From Pseudomonas sp. PDM14 (GTDB lineage Bacteria > Pseudomonadota > Gammaproteobacteria > Pseudomonadales > Pseudomonadaceae): 64,000 bases of DNA. How positions within the stretch are numbered: position 1 is the first letter of the stretch; each line of letters starts with the position of its first letter. The stretch covers positions 1 through 64,000 of the forward strand of contig NZ_JACVAQ010000001.1 in assembly GCF_014851905.1 (NCBI RefSeq), in the 5' to 3' direction. Both the position numbers and the translations under genes were made by a program. This document shows, piece by piece, positions 18,162 through 28,042 of this stretch. The notes under the pieces are model-generated. The model ran no database searches. It had not been told where the DNA came from and was given only the letters and a program-made list of their open reading frames with translations.

Positions 18162-19340
18162 ATGAACCCGAGCACCCTGCTTTCCCTGCCGTTGCTGGCG
18201 CTGGCCCTTGGCGGCTTCGTTGTCGGCAGCAGCGAATTCATCATCATGGGCCTGCTGCCCGAAGTCGCCGCCGACCTCAACGTGAGCCTGGCCGACGCCG
18301 GCCTGCTGGTCAGCGCCTATGCCATGGGCGTGGTGATCGGTGCGCCACTGCTCGGCCCGTTGCTCGGGCGCCTGCCACGCCGCCAGGCCCTGCTCTGGCT
18401 GATGGGCGCCTACGCCCTGGGCAACCTAGGCTGCGCCCTCGCCCCGGACTACCTGTGGCTAATCGTCATGCGCATGCTCACGGCCGTGAGCCACGCCGGC
18501 TTCTTCGGCTGCGCCACGCTGCTCGCTGCTGAACTGGCGCCGCTGCATCGACGCGCCTCGGCCATGGCCCTGGTACTCAGCGGCCTGACCATCGCCAACG
18601 TGCTCGGCGTACCGCTCGGCGCCTGGCTCGGCCAGGCCACCAGTTGGCGCATGACCTTCTTCGCCGTCGCCGGCTTCGGCGTGCTCGCCCTGCTCGCCCA
18701 GGCACTGTGGCTGCCGAACACGCCGGTGCCGCCACGCAGCGAAGCCAGCGCCTGGGCCGGCATCATGCGCCGCCCGGTGCTGCACGCCCTGCTCGTCTGC
18801 TGCCTGTCGTCGGTGGCGCTGTTCGGCGTGTTCACCTACATCAGCCCGCTGCTGCGCGATGTCGGCGGCTTCAGCGCCTCGCACAGCAACGGCGCGCTGC
18901 TGCTGTTCGGCATCGGCCTGACCCTGGGCAACCTGCTCGGCGGGCGCCTGGCCGACAAGGGCTTCCGCTTCGCCCTGCCGATGGCCTTCGCCTGCAGCAC
19001 GCTGTGCCTGCTCGGCCTGTACTTGTTCATGGATGTGGCGCCGGTGGCGCTGGCGTTCCTGTTCGTCTGGGGCGTGGCCAGCTTCGCCATTTCCTCGCCG
19101 CTGCAACTGCTGCTGGTGGAACAGGCCGGCGAATCCGCCAGCCTGGCCGCCACCCTCAGCCACGCCGCCTTCAACCTCGGCAACGCCAGCGGCGCCTACT
19201 TCGGCGGCCTGTGGCTGAGCGTCAACCTCGGCCTGGCCAACCTGCCACTACTCGGCGTCGGCCTGCTGGCGATAGTCATCCTGGTCAGCCTGCCACTGCC
19301 TCGCTTGCGCGCAACGCGCGAACGGTTTGTGCAGCACTGA
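18162..19340 (+). CDS. MFS transporter, DHA1/AraJ-like
   Basis: The 392-residue, 12-helix exporter starts MNPSTLLSLPLLALALGGFV and carries the GSSEFIIMGLLPEVAADLNVS segment typical of the AraJ/YdhP/PurR-like sugar- and drug-efflux group, with PLLGRLPRRQALL at motif A. The longer frame upstream is rejected because residues before ATG 18162 are not membrane-like and cross a region without homology. It stands alone, downstream of the ABC ATPase relic. A small hairpin (19362-19382) lies after the stop. The substrate is unknown. Confidence 0.85.
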   Translation: MNPSTLLSLPLLALALGGFVVGSSEFIIMGLLPEVAADLNVSLADAGLLVSAYAMGVVIGAPLLGPLLGRLPRRQALLWLMGAYALGNLGCALAPDYLWLIVMRMLTAVSHAGFFGCATLLAAELAPLHRRASAMALVLSGLTIANVLGVPLGAWLGQATSWRMTFFAVAGFGVLALLAQALWLPNTPVPPRSEASAWAGIMRRPVLHALLVCCLSSVALFGVFTYISPLLRDVGGFSASHSNGALLLFGIGLTLGNLLGGRLADKGFRFALPMAFACSTLCLLGLYLFMDVAPVALAFLFVWGVASFAISSPLQLLLVEQAGESASLAATLSHAAFNLGNASGAYFGGLWLSVNLGLANLPLLGVGLLAIVILVSLPLPRLRATRERFVQH

Positions 19341-19478
19341 GGCTGGGTCAGTAGAGATAAGAGCAGGCTCTTGGGGCCTGCTTATCCAGAGTGCGGTCTC
19401 GCGCCCGAAGCCAATCATCTATTGCATCGGCGTTAATCTACGCCTGCTTCCGGCCAATAGCAGACACTGCGCGTCGGG

Positions 19479-20177
19479 CTAAATCGAACGCTGATTCATC
19501 CGTTTTGAAAGCTCCTCGGCTGCCTCCTTGCGCTCGGAGTAACGGTCGACCAGGTCGGGCCGTTCGCGCAGTAGGAGGGTGAACTTCACAAGCTCCTCCA
19601 TCACATCGACGACGCGATCATAGTAAGCCGAGGGTTTCATGCGGCCAGCCTCGTCAAATTCCATGTAGGCCTTCGGCACCGAGGACTGGTTGGGGATGGT
19701 GAACATACGCATCCAGCGGCCAAGAACGCGCAGCTGGTTGACGACGTTGAATGACTGCGAGCCGCCGCAAACCTGCATCACCGCCAGCGTTTTTCCTTGA
19801 GTTGGACGAATGGCGCCAAGGGCCAAAGGAATCCAATCGATCTGAGCTTTGAACACGGCGGATAGCGCGCCATGACGCTCAGGCGAGCACCAGACCTGGC
19901 CTTCCGACCACAGCACCAAATCACGTAATTCCTGAACCTTGGGATGCTCCACCGGAACATCGTCTGGCAGCGGCAAACCGGACGGGTTGAAGATGCGGGT
20001 TTCTGCGCCGAAATGTTCCAGCAGTCGCGCCGCTTCCTCCGTCAGCAAGCGGCTAAAAGAGCGCTCTCTCGTCGAACCGTAGAGCAGCAAGATGCGGGGC
20101 TTTGGGTGGATATCGCCACGGGCCTCGGACTTCTCGTCGAACAGTGTTTGATCGAGATTGGGTAGATGGTCTGTCAT
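19479..20177 (-). CDS. arsH: ArsH, NADPH-dependent FMN reductase of arsenic resistance
   Basis: The 232-residue flavodoxin-fold enzyme has the FMN phosphate loop [10 protein letters not shown] near residue 34 and the conserved [20 protein letters not shown] segment. In characterised systems ArsH oxidises trivalent organoarsenicals or reduces quinones. It is the last gene of arsR-arsB-arsC-arsH, starting 15 bp after arsC stops. Length is normal. Confidence 0.95.
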   Translation of the reverse strand: MTDHLPNLDQTLFDEKSEARGDIHPKPRILLLYGSTRERSFSRLLTEEAARLLEHFGAETRIFNPSGLPLPDDVPVEHPKVQELRDLVLWSEGQVWCSPERHGALSAVFKAQIDWIPLALGAIRPTQGKTLAVMQVCGGSQSFNVVNQLRVLGRWMRMFTIPNQSSVPKAYMEFDEAGRMKPSAYYDRVVDVMEELVKFTLLLRERPDLVDRYSERKEAAEELSKRMNQRSI

Positions 20178-20192
20178 CGTTAGTGCGCTCGC

Positions 20193-20663
20193 TCACAGGG
20201 TTCCGATGCTATCCAGTTCACGCTTGAGTTCATCACGGCTCAGGTGCTCGAATGGCAATGCAAGGAAGGCCCGGCAACGTTGTTCGATGCGTGCCAGGGT
20301 GGCGCGGAAGGCAGCATCCACTTCGCGTTCATCTCCTTGCACATCAGAGGGATCCCCCAGCCCCCAATGGGACTTCAGAGCCGGGCCGAAGTACACCGGG
20401 CAGGCTTCTCCAGCAGCCTTGTCGCAGACGGTGATAACGATGTCCGGAGGATTCGCCTCGAACGCATCGTTACCCTTGCTGCTCAACCCATCGATGGAAA
20501 TGCCAGCTTGCTGCAAGGTCGTGAGACTGCGTGGCAGTACCTGCCCCTTGGGGAAGCTCCCGGCGCTGACAGCCTCGAAACCCTCCGGCGCCAGGTGATT
20601 GAACATCGCTTCGGAAAGGATGCTGCGGCAGCTGTTGGCCGTGCACATGAAGAGAACGCGCAT
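20193..20663 (-). CDS. arsC: arsenate reductase, low-molecular-weight phosphatase type
   Basis: The 156-residue cytoplasmic enzyme reduces arsenate to arsenite for export by ArsB. The N-terminal phosphate-binding loop is CTANSCRS (Cys7-X5-Arg13). Further cysteines occur at VCDKAAGEACP (about residues 80-88), in keeping with the thioredoxin-coupled type, in which three cysteines relay the disulfide. It lies 29 bp after arsB. Confidence 0.94.
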   Translation of the reverse strand: MRVLFMCTANSCRSILSEAMFNHLAPEGFEAVSAGSFPKGQVLPRSLTTLQQAGISIDGLSSKGNDAFEANPPDIVITVCDKAAGEACPVYFGPALKSHWGLGDPSDVQGDEREVDAAFRATLARIEQRCRAFLALPFEHLSRDELKRELDSIGTL

Positions 20664-20692
20664 GTTTTGCTCCTGTGCCCTGAGGGCAGCGT

Positions 20693-21976
20693 CTAGAAGG
20701 CCAGGCGCAATGCCAGGGCCGAAAGAGTGATCAACAGAACCGGCAAGGTCAGCAGGATGCCGACCTTGAAGTAGTACCCCCAGGTGATGCGGATGCCTTT
20801 GCGCTCCAGCACATGCAGCCAGAGCAGAGTCGCGAGACTGCCGATGGGAGTGATCTTTGGGCCCAGGTCGCAGCCGATGACGTTGGCGTAGATCATGGCC
20901 TCGCGGATGATGCCGTTGGCTTCACTGGCCTGGATGGACAGAGCGCCGATCAGCACGCTGGGCATGTTGTTCATCACCGAGGACAGAGCGGCCGATAGCA
21001 GCCCCGTGCCCAAGGCCGCCGCCCACAACCCCTGCTCGGCGAGGCGGTTCAGCACCAGAGTGAGGGAGTCGGTTAGTCCTGCGTTCTTCAAGCCGTAGAC
21101 CACCAGGTACATACCCAGCGAAAAGATCACGACCTGCCAGGGGGCATCGCGCAGCACCCGACGCGTGGCGATCACATGCCCCTTCGCTGCCACGGCAAAG
21201 AGGATGGCCGCACACACTGCCGCCACTGCGCTGATGGGTATGCTAAGTGGCTCCAGGGCAAACAGGCCGACCAGCAGTACCAGCAATACCCACCAGCCGA
21301 CGATAAAGGTCGAGCGATCACGAATTGCCTCGATGGGCACCTTTATCGCGTCGGGGGCGTATTGCGCCGGGATGTCGCGACGGAAAAACAGGTAGAGAAC
21401 CAGCAAGGTCGCGGCAACGCTGACCAGGTTGACCGGCACCATCACGGACGCGTATTCGGCGAAGCCCAGGTTGAAGTAGTCCGCAGAGACAATGTTCACC
21501 AGGTTCGACACCACCAGCGGCAGGCTGGCAGTGTCCGCAATGAACCCTGCTGCCATGACAAAAGCCAAAGTGGTAGCGGCAGAGAAGCGTAGCGCCAGCA
21601 GTATCGAGATAACTATGGGGGTGAGGATCAGCGCAGCGCCATCGTTAGCAAACAGTGCGGAAACGGCAGCGCCCAGCAGTATGCAGAAGGCAAACAGGCG
21701 GTGTGCATTCCCATCCGCCCAGCGCGCCACATGCAGAGCAGCCCACTCAAAGAAGCCGGCCTCGTCGAGTAACAAGCTGATGATGATCACCGCGATGAAG
21801 GTAGCGGTGGCATTCCATACGATGGCCCAGACGGTAGGGATGTCTTGCAACGACACCACTCCGATTGCGAGAGCAATGCCCGCACCGAGTGCAGCACTCC
21901 AACCAACGCCAAGGCCTCTCGGTTGCCAGATGACCAGGACGAGCGTGAACAGAAAAACGGCAGCGGCAATCAGCAT
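20693..21976 (-). CDS. arsB: arsenite efflux pump
   Basis: The 427-residue inner-membrane protein has about 12 helices of the ArsB/NhaD fold. [14 protein letters not shown] and [12 protein letters not shown] are the two conserved half-helix regions. It exports arsenite or antimonite in antiport with protons. It starts 22 bp after arsR stops. Confidence 0.95.
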   Translation of the reverse strand: MLIAAAVFLFTLVLVIWQPRGLGVGWSAALGAGIALAIGVVSLQDIPTVWAIVWNATATFIAVIIISLLLDEAGFFEWAALHVARWADGNAHRLFAFCILLGAAVSALFANDGAALILTPIVISILLALRFSAATTLAFVMAAGFIADTASLPLVVSNLVNIVSADYFNLGFAEYASVMVPVNLVSVAATLLVLYLFFRRDIPAQYAPDAIKVPIEAIRDRSTFIVGWWVLLVLLVGLFALEPLSIPISAVAAVCAAILFAVAAKGHVIATRRVLRDAPWQVVIFSLGMYLVVYGLKNAGLTDSLTLVLNRLAEQGLWAAALGTGLLSAALSSVMNNMPSVLIGALSIQASEANGIIREAMIYANVIGCDLGPKITPIGSLATLLWLHVLERKGIRITWGYYFKVGILLTLPVLLITLSALALRLAF

Positions 21977-21998
21977 GATGATTTCTTACAGACAGGGA

Positions 21999-22340
21999 TC
22001 AGCAGCAGGTACGGACAGGGCGTCCGTCCATGTTGCAAAGGCGGGTGGAGTTGCTCGCTAGCCAGTCGGTATTGGCGTGAAGCGTTACCTTGAGAACCTC
22101 TGCGGCCCATGCCGGCAGCTCCGGATTGAGCCGGTAATAGACCCATTGGCCCTGGCGTCGGTCGAGCAGTAGGCCGGTGCTACGAAGCAGTGCCAGATGG
22201 CGGGATATCTTGGGTTGACTGTCGTCCAGCGCACACATGAGTTCACACACGCACAACTCACCATGCTCGGCGATCAGCAATGTGGCGCGAGCGCGGGTCT
22301 CGTCGGATAAGCACTTGAATAGTTCAGATGGGCTCAGCAC
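21999..22340 (-). CDS. arsR: arsenite-responsive repressor (ArsR/SmtB family)
   Basis: The 113-residue winged-helix repressor has the metalloid site ELCVCEL (Cys at about 30 and 32) at the start of the alpha-3 helix and the recognition region DDSQPKISRHLALLR. A C-terminal CC pair is also present. The start is a GTG with GAGG 8 nt before it. Immediately upstream is a perfect inverted repeat that is the likely operator. It autoregulates the four-gene ars operon and releases DNA on binding As(III). Confidence 0.95.
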   Translation of the reverse strand: MLSPSELFKCLSDETRARATLLIAEHGELCVCELMCALDDSQPKISRHLALLRSTGLLLDRRQGQWVYYRLNPELPAWAAEVLKVTLHANTDWLASNSTRLCNMDGRPVRTCC

Positions 22341-22354
22341 GGCAGCGCCTCATT

Positions 22355-22390
22355 ACATATGGATTTTCAAATATACGGAAATCCATATGT
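22355..22390. promoter_or_regulatory. ArsR operator (perfect inverted repeat)
   Basis: ACATATGGATTT (22355-22366) and AAATCCATATGT (22379-22390) are perfect 12-bp arms around a 12-bp spacer, 14 bp upstream of the arsR GTG. The position, length and AT content suit an ArsR dimer site overlapping the ars promoter. Confidence 0.8.
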
Positions 22391-22507
22391 AGTGAAAAGC
22401 CTTGTTCAATGAGTGACCGCTTCTGGCCGGAAACGGACACTGGTCAACACCAATACAATCGTGACTGCCATGCCGCACGGCAAATGATCAACAGATCGTG
22501 GAAAACC

Positions 22508-23251
22508 CTACCGTTTCACACAAACAAACAACCCATTCCCCGACACCCCGCCCCACGGGGTGATCTTCTCGTAGTCATGCTCAAACACCTGCACCTCGAA
22601 GTACGGCGCTAATAACGCCTGCAACTCGGCAAAGCTCAGCGCGACCATCGTATGTTCGTCATTCCAGGCCTGGATTTGCCCATTCGTGGTCTTTTCGATG
22701 CTCAGGCGCAGTGCCTGCCGCTCGCCTTCGCCGGGGTAGTACCAGCCGGAGCCGAAGGCGAAGTGGCTGCCGTCGTGTTCGGCCGTGTGGCGCACGAAGG
22801 AGGCGTTGTCGATCTTGTGTTTGTCCACGGCGTTGAAGCAGAACACGCCGCCCTGCGCCAGCGCGGCATGCACGTTGGCTAGGCATTGTGTGAGTTGGGC
22901 GATGCCGGGGTTGTAGTGGATGGAGTAGAGAAAGCAGGTAATCAGGTCCTGCGGCTCGGCCACGCTGAAGTCGGCCATGTCCTGGCGGGTGAAGCTGGCT
23001 TCGGGGCAGCGTTGCTGGGCGATGTCGAGCATCGGCTGGTTGATGTCCAGGCCGGCGCTGCTGTAGCCGTAGTCGATGAAGTGACGCACGTGAGGGCCGG
23101 TGCCGCAGGCGAGGTCGAGGTGATTGCGCCCTGCCGTGCCGAACAGTTGGTGCAGCCGCCGTACGCTGTGGCTCTGCGCCGGGTAGTCGATGTCGGCGCA
23201 CATCAGGTCGTAGTAGGCGGACAGGTCTGTGTACAGGGCGTTGGAGGACAT
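22508..23251 (-). CDS. class I SAM-dependent methyltransferase
   Basis: The 247-residue Rossmann methyltransferase has motif I LDLACGTGPHVRHF (about residues 46-59), the acidic GLDIN loop for the SAM ribose and the DMADF motif. ATG 23251 is chosen over an upstream codon because GGAGG-like sequence lies close to it and the product starts MSSNALYTDLSAYYD, a usual N-terminus for this group. It is separated from the ars operon by about 120 bp, so a role in arsenic methylation is not supported: no conserved ArsM cysteines are seen. The substrate is unknown. Confidence 0.82.
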   Translation of the reverse strand: MSSNALYTDLSAYYDLMCADIDYPAQSHSVRRLHQLFGTAGRNHLDLACGTGPHVRHFIDYGYSSAGLDINQPMLDIAQQRCPEASFTRQDMADFSVAEPQDLITCFLYSIHYNPGIAQLTQCLANVHAALAQGGVFCFNAVDKHKIDNASFVRHTAEHDGSHFAFGSGWYYPGEGERQALRLSIEKTTNGQIQAWNDEHTMVALSFAELQALLAPYFEVQVFEHDYEKITPWGGVSGNGLFVCVKR

Positions 23252-23548
23252 AGAGGGCCAGCGGCTAGCGGAGGGATTCGGCGCGGCATGGTACCTCAAG
23301 CCGTCATCGCGCCGGCTCCCACATGCCTAACCCGATCCGAATCGCCTCCGCTCGCCCTCACGACTGCAGGCAAACGGGGGCGAGCAGCAGGCGTCAACTC
23401 GCGATGCGGCAGCGTTGTCGATCTGCAAAGCCGCTTCGTAGCAGTCAGTCGCGACGCCACCCGCTCGTCGTGCTCGGCTGCATTCGGCACTGGATCATGA
23501 TGCGGAGCAGCGACTACAGTGGCGCAGTCCATCGCGCACAGAAGTCCC

Positions 23549-24685
23549 ATGCCAGAGCCGTCGTCCAACCTTCCCCTGCCCCCGCTCGCCGCCTACCGTC
23601 AGGCCATCGAGCAGCAGGGTTTCCACCCGGACAGCGCCCAGCTGCGTGCCGCCACCGCCCTCGACAACTGCCATCGTGCCCTGCATGAAAGCAGCGGCCC
23701 AGTCCGCGGCGTATACCTGTGGGGCCCGGTCGGGCGCGGCAAGACCTGGCTGATGGACAGTTTCCACCGCAGCCTGCGCGTGCCGTCGCGGCGCCAGCAC
23801 TTCCACCACTTCATGCAGTGGGTGCACCGGCGCCAGTTCCAGCTCACCGGTACCGCCGACCCATTGCGCGCCCTGGCCTGCGAGCTGGCCAGCGAGGTGC
23901 GCGTGCTGTGTTTCGACGAGCTGTTCGTCAGCGACATCGGCGATGCCATCCTGCTCGGTAGCCTGTTGCAGGTGATGTTCGAACAGGGCGTGGTGCTGGT
24001 CGCCACCTCCAACCAGCCGCCACAACAGCTGTATGCCGAGGGTTTCAACCGCGAGCGCTTCCTTCCTGCCATCGCCGCCATCGAGCGACACATGCAGGTA
24101 GTGGCGGTGGATGGCGAGCAGGACCATCGCCTGCATCCGGGTGTAGCCGAGCAGCGCTACTGGCTGAGCCAGCCTGGGCAATCCAGCGCGTTGAAGGCGG
24201 TGTTCGAGCGGCTCACCGCAGGTCAAACCATCTCGACTACCCCCATCGAGCTGGGCCATCGGGCGATCAACGTGGTGCGCCGTAGCGACTCGGTGCTGTG
24301 GTGCCGCTATGCCGATCTCTGCGGGCAGCCGCTGTCCGCGCTGGACTTCATCGCCCTGTGCGACCGCTTCGCTCATGTGCTGCTTAGCGACGTGCCGCGC
24401 CTCGGTGGCCCACAGCGCGAAGGGCGCATCGCCCGCGGCACCGAAGACGGTGCCGCGGGCGTGGTGGCCGGTGACCGCGAGCTGCCGGCCCTGGCCCGTG
24501 GCGACGATAGCGTGCGGCGCTTCATCGCCCTGGTCGACGAATGCTACGACCGCCACGTGCCGCTCTACCTGGAAGCCGAGGTGGCGCTAGAGGAGCTGTA
24601 TGACGAGGGCTACCTGGCCTTCCCCTTCCGCCGCACCCTCAGCCGCCTGCGCGAGATGCAGCTACAGCGTTTTGCTCAGCGCTGA
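23549..24685 (+). CDS. AFG1/ZapE-like P-loop ATPase
   Basis: The 378-residue AFG1-family ATPase, related to the division-associated ZapE, has Walker A GPVGRGKTW (about residue 68), the family sequence FHHFMQWVHRR, Walker B VLCFDELFVSDI and sensor-1 ATSNQPP. A GTG ten codons upstream is also possible; neither start has a strong ribosome site. Pseudomonas usually has a separate ZapE near the mreB or rpsI region, so this may be the paralog. It is convergent with the GST gene (11 bp between stops). Confidence 0.82.
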   Translation: MPEPSSNLPLPPLAAYRQAIEQQGFHPDSAQLRAATALDNCHRALHESSGPVRGVYLWGPVGRGKTWLMDSFHRSLRVPSRRQHFHHFMQWVHRRQFQLTGTADPLRALACELASEVRVLCFDELFVSDIGDAILLGSLLQVMFEQGVVLVATSNQPPQQLYAEGFNRERFLPAIAAIERHMQVVAVDGEQDHRLHPGVAEQRYWLSQPGQSSALKAVFERLTAGQTISTTPIELGHRAINVVRRSDSVLWCRYADLCGQPLSALDFIALCDRFAHVLLSDVPRLGGPQREGRIARGTEDGAAGVVAGDRELPALARGDDSVRRFIALVDECYDRHVPLYLEAEVALEELYDEGYLAFPFRRTLSRLREMQLQRFAQR

Positions 24686-24696
24686 TCGGGACGGCT

Positions 24697-25317
24697 TCAG
24701 CGCAGCCCCTCTGCGCTCAGCGCAGCCTGTACAGCCGGGCGAGCGGCCCAGGCGTCGCGTACACGTTTGACCGCCTGCAGCTGGTCGAACGGCCCGCCGA
24801 GGCGACCGAGCCAGCTGGCGAATACGCCCAGGTAGGCATCGGCGATGGTGTAGCGCTCGCCGACCAGCCACTGGCGATCGCTCAGGTGGCGCTCGATGTG
24901 CTCGAACGCCTTGAGCAGTTGCACCTGGCCTTGGGCACGGATACCCGGATGCGCGCTTTCATCGGCGCAGTAGCGCTCCGGCCGGTTGATCGGGCGGAAC
25001 GAGGCGGTGTGGATTTCCGCAGACAGGTAGCCGAGCCAGCTCTGGATCTGTGCGCGCTCGATGCTGCCGGCTTCGGCGAACAGCGAGGTGCCCGGCTTCT
25101 GGTCGGCGAGGAACGGCAGGATCGCGCTGTTTTCGGTGAGCAGTGCGCCCTCCTCCAGCTGCAGCGCCGGCACGCGGCCCAGTGGGTTGATCTGGTGGAT
25201 CGGCGAATCGGGCGTGCGCAGCGCGACCTTCTCGATCTGGATCGGCAGGTCCAGCTCGCGAACGACGATGTGCGCGGCCAGCGAGCAGGCGCCGGGGGAA
25301 ATGTACAGGGTGCTCAT
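24697..25317 (-). CDS. glutathione S-transferase
   Basis: The 206-residue GST has an N-terminal thioredoxin fold (MSTLYISPGACSLAAHIVVR; the SPGACSLA segment is typical of beta-class and related bacterial enzymes), the cis-proline NPLGRVPAL, TENSAILPFLAD for the glutathione gamma-glutamyl group, and an all-helical C-domain with YTIADAYL. It conjugates glutathione to electrophiles or acts as a peroxidase. It is monocistronic, after the exbD terminator. Confidence 0.9.
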   Translation of the reverse strand: MSTLYISPGACSLAAHIVVRELDLPIQIEKVALRTPDSPIHQINPLGRVPALQLEEGALLTENSAILPFLADQKPGTSLFAEAGSIERAQIQSWLGYLSAEIHTASFRPINRPERYCADESAHPGIRAQGQVQLLKAFEHIERHLSDRQWLVGERYTIADAYLGVFASWLGRLGGPFDQLQAVKRVRDAWAARPAVQAALSAEGLR

Positions 25318-25377
25318 GCGGGTTTCTCTGTGCGGTATGCGGTTCGGGTTCGATCGTCGCCGCAGCGCCGGTTGGCA

Positions 25378-25419
25378 ATAAAAAAGGAGCCGTTCCCCTG
25401 CCAGGACGGAAGCGGCCCC
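25378..25419 (-). terminator. Rho-independent terminator of tonB-exbB-exbD
   Basis: On the minus strand GGGGCCGCTTCC, a short loop and GGGAACGGCTCC form a GC-rich stem followed by TTTTTT, 8 bp after the exbD stop. Confidence 0.75.
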
Positions 25420-25426
25420 GTAAGCG

Positions 25427-25828
<402 letters not shown>

Positions 25829-25829
25829 G

Positions 25830-26546
25830 TCAGGACGCCTCCTTCACCGGCTGGTTGCTCACGCCGCGCTTGCCGCCCGGATGCACGATGACCTTGAACG
25901 CGCTTTTCTGCGCCAGGCTGTAGAAGTCGTGGGCGAAATCGTCGAGGTCGGCGGCGGTGAGTTTCAGGCGACGCAGGAAGTAGTTGTAAACCAGCACCGC
26001 GGGCACCGCGACGGCGATACCGACGCCGGTGGCGACCAGCGCCGCGCCGATCGGCCCGGCCACGGTTTCCAGGCTCGCCGAACCGGCGGCGCTGATGCCC
26101 TTGAGCGCTTCCATGATGCCCCACACGGTGCCGAACAGGCCGATGAAGGGCGAGGTGGAACCGATCGAGGCGACCACCGCCAGGCCGCTTTCCAGCGAGC
26201 GGCGCTCACGCTGGATCTGCTGGCGCAGGGCGCGCTCGAGGCGGTCCTGGTGGTTGATCGCCTGGCTCAGGTCACCCGGCTGACCGTCCGGCACCTGGAT
26301 CGCGGCGAAACCGGCCTGGGCCACGTGGGCCACGGCGCCGGACTGGTTTTGCCCCAGCTCGGCAGCGGAGTCGAGGCTAGTGGCGGACCAGAACAGCTTC
26401 TGGAACTTGCGGTCCTGGTGGCGCTGACGGGCGAACTGGATGCCCTTGATCAGGGCCAGGCCCCAGGTCAGGACGGAGAAGCCGATCAGCAGCCAGATGA
26501 CGCTGTGCTCGACTGATTGCAGGGGGGAATCGGTTAGCAAATTCAT
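25830..26546 (-). CDS. exbB: ExbB, MotA/TolQ/ExbB proton channel
   Basis: The 238-residue inner-membrane protein has three helices; the conserved GLFGTVWGIMEAL in helix 2 and GIAVAVPAVLVYN in helix 3 line the proton path. It forms the pentamer that houses ExbD and drives TonB. It is between tonB and exbD in one operon. Confidence 0.94.
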   Translation of the reverse strand: MNLLTDSPLQSVEHSVIWLLIGFSVLTWGLALIKGIQFARQRHQDRKFQKLFWSATSLDSAAELGQNQSGAVAHVAQAGFAAIQVPDGQPGDLSQAINHQDRLERALRQQIQRERRSLESGLAVVASIGSTSPFIGLFGTVWGIMEALKGISAAGSASLETVAGPIGAALVATGVGIAVAVPAVLVYNYFLRRLKLTAADLDDFAHDFYSLAQKSAFKVIVHPGGKRGVSNQPVKEAS

Positions 26547-26600
26547 GGTGCGGTCCTCGTAAACGTTGTCAGTCGAAATGCGGTTAGTGCGTTGTTCAGA

Positions 26601-27392
26601 TCAGTTCAGGCGGAAGTCCAGCGGCACGGTGACCCAGCCTTCGCGGGCCTCTTCGCCGCGCTTGGCCGGCACGAAGCTCCAGCGCTTGACGGCGCGCACG
26701 GCGGCTTCATCGAGCACGTCGCGACCGCTGCTCTTCTGCACCTGGATCTCCGCCGGCTTGCCGCTGGCCAGTACACGAACGCGCAGCAGCACGGTGCCTT
26801 CCCAGCCACGACGCTGAGCGAACGACGGGTATTCCGGCGCCGGGTTTTTCAGGTACGCGGCGTTGGCCGATGGCGGCGTCTCGGCGATCGGCCTGGGAGC
26901 CGGTGGCGCGGGCGGTGCCGGTGGGGTTTCCACCTTCGGCGGTTGTGGCGGTGGCTCGACCGGTTGCGGCACGGGTTTGGGTTTCGGCTTGGGCTTTGGC
27001 GGTTCGGGTTTCGGCGGCACCGGCTTGGGTGGCGGCGGCTTCACGGCCAGTTCCTCGACCACCGGTGGTGGCGGCTCGACGATGGGCTCCGGCGGTGGCG
27101 GCGGCGCGGCGAATTCGATGGTCATCGGCGGGATTTCCACCGGCACGTCCGGCAATACCGGCTCGGGGCGATTGGCCACCCAGTCGAGCACGGCCACGTG
27201 CAGCACCAGGGCAAACACGCCGAGCAAGATCGCTTCACGGCGGCCCAGTACGGGCGCGCCACGGGCCGGGGCCAGGCGCTGTACGCCGAGCGCCTGGCGC
27301 ACCGACTGGCCGAGGTCACGGATCTCGCCGGAGCGCCGCAGCTGCTGCGGGAGCACGTCGATCAGGCCATCGACCTTGAGGACATTGCCCAT
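26601..27392 (-). CDS. tonB: TonB energy transducer
   Basis: The 263-residue protein has a membrane anchor (LLGVFALVLHVAVLDWV, about residues 56-72), a long Pro/Lys-rich spacer of repeated PPKP and PPPP units, and a C-terminal domain (YPSFAQRRGWEGTVLLRVRV) that grips the TonB box of receptors. ATG 27392 follows AGGAG by 9 nt and is preferred to a longer frame. The N-terminus before the anchor is long (about 55 residues), unlike TonB1. Its place beside a sulfate-ester cluster suggests that it serves the receptor at 30042. Confidence 0.92.
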   Translation of the reverse strand: MGNVLKVDGLIDVLPQQLRRSGEIRDLGQSVRQALGVQRLAPARGAPVLGRREAILLGVFALVLHVAVLDWVANRPEPVLPDVPVEIPPMTIEFAAPPPPPEPIVEPPPPVVEELAVKPPPPKPVPPKPEPPKPKPKPKPVPQPVEPPPQPPKVETPPAPPAPPAPRPIAETPPSANAAYLKNPAPEYPSFAQRRGWEGTVLLRVRVLASGKPAEIQVQKSSGRDVLDEAAVRAVKRWSFVPAKRGEEAREGWVTVPLDFRLN

Positions 27393-27690
27393 TGGCAAAA
27401 ACTCCTGGATTACGGGACTCGACCCCCATGGTCGAATCGCTTCGGTAGGTGCTTCCCTGCCCGTCACACCAGAAAGGCGTGCCAGAGCGGTTGGCGTGGT
27501 GGAGATGATTGGTTTTAGCGCTTATCTCATAAAGTAATTTTTAATAATCTTGTAATTTCTTTTTGGAATATTGAATTTATAAATATCTGATTTAAAAGAT
27601 ATTTTTTAACCGAATGCCTGTAAGGCATGGGAAAAATGCCCTGAAGGCATGCAGCTCCCTTGCAGCAGCCAACTCCCTGTTTGCACAGGC
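27393..27690. other. AT-rich upstream region of tonB, no gene seen
   Basis: From about 27525 to 27610 the DNA is unusually AT-rich (TTTTTAATAATC and similar), as in the regions before tauA and atsR, and is a plausible sulfur-starvation promoter for tonB-exbBD. No Fur box was found, which argues against iron control. At 27613-27650 short AAGGCAT repeats occur. Confidence 0.45.
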
Positions 27691-27723
27691 AAAAAAACGG
27701 CGCGTCCAGACAGGAACGCGCCG
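27691..27723 (-). terminator. Rho-independent terminator, probably of the dioxygenase operon
   Basis: On the minus strand CGGCGCG, a 12-nt loop and CGCGCCG are followed by seven T. It lies 320 bp after the stop of the gene at 28043; two repeat copies lie between gene and terminator. Confidence 0.75.
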
Positions 27724-27740
27724 CAAGTACCACCTGGATC

Positions 27741-27869
27741 TGATCGCTCCCACACGGGGCGCTGATCGTTCCCGCGCTTTGCGTGGGAACGCAGTGGCAG
27801 ACGTTCTGCGTCTGTGGGACGCGGAGCGTCTTTGGCGGGGTTCCCACGCAGAGCGTGGGAACCATCTGA
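27741..27869. repeat. Pseudomonas-type dispersed repeat, copy A
   Basis: About 129 bp made of nested inverted repeats, including GTTCCCACGC-type arms that pair with GCGTGGGAAC at the other end and GACGCGGAGCGTC inside. It is a direct repeat of copy B with several substitutions. Open frames through it (MVPTLRVGTPP and similar) are artefacts of the repeat. Confidence 0.8.
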
Positions 27870-27899
27870 TACGCGGCGCTGGGCCGCCGAGAAGGTATC

Positions 27900-28027
27900 T
27901 GATCGTCCCACACGGGGCGCTGATCGTTCCCACGCTCCGCGTGGGAATGCAGGTGCAGACGCTCCGCGTCTGTGGGACGCGGAGCGTCCCTGGCGGGGTT
28001 CCCACGCGGAGCGTGGGAACCATCTGA
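27900..28027. repeat. Pseudomonas-type dispersed repeat, copy B
   Basis: Second, better preserved copy of the 128-bp element, in the same orientation 30 bp after copy A. The arms GTTCCCACGCTCCGCGTGGG and its complement can fold into a long cruciform. It ends 15 bp from the stop codon at 28043. Confidence 0.8.
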
Positions 28028-28042
28028 CAAGGCAGACGCCGC

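Noticed and set aside
22508..23251. The methyltransferase read as ArsM of the ars operon
   Set aside because: It is separated from arsR by the operator region, transcribed away from it as its own unit, and lacks the conserved arsenic-binding cysteines.
27741..28027. A CRISPR array
   Set aside because: Only two long (about 128 bp) copies with internal hairpins; no short repeats with unique spacers and no cas genes.
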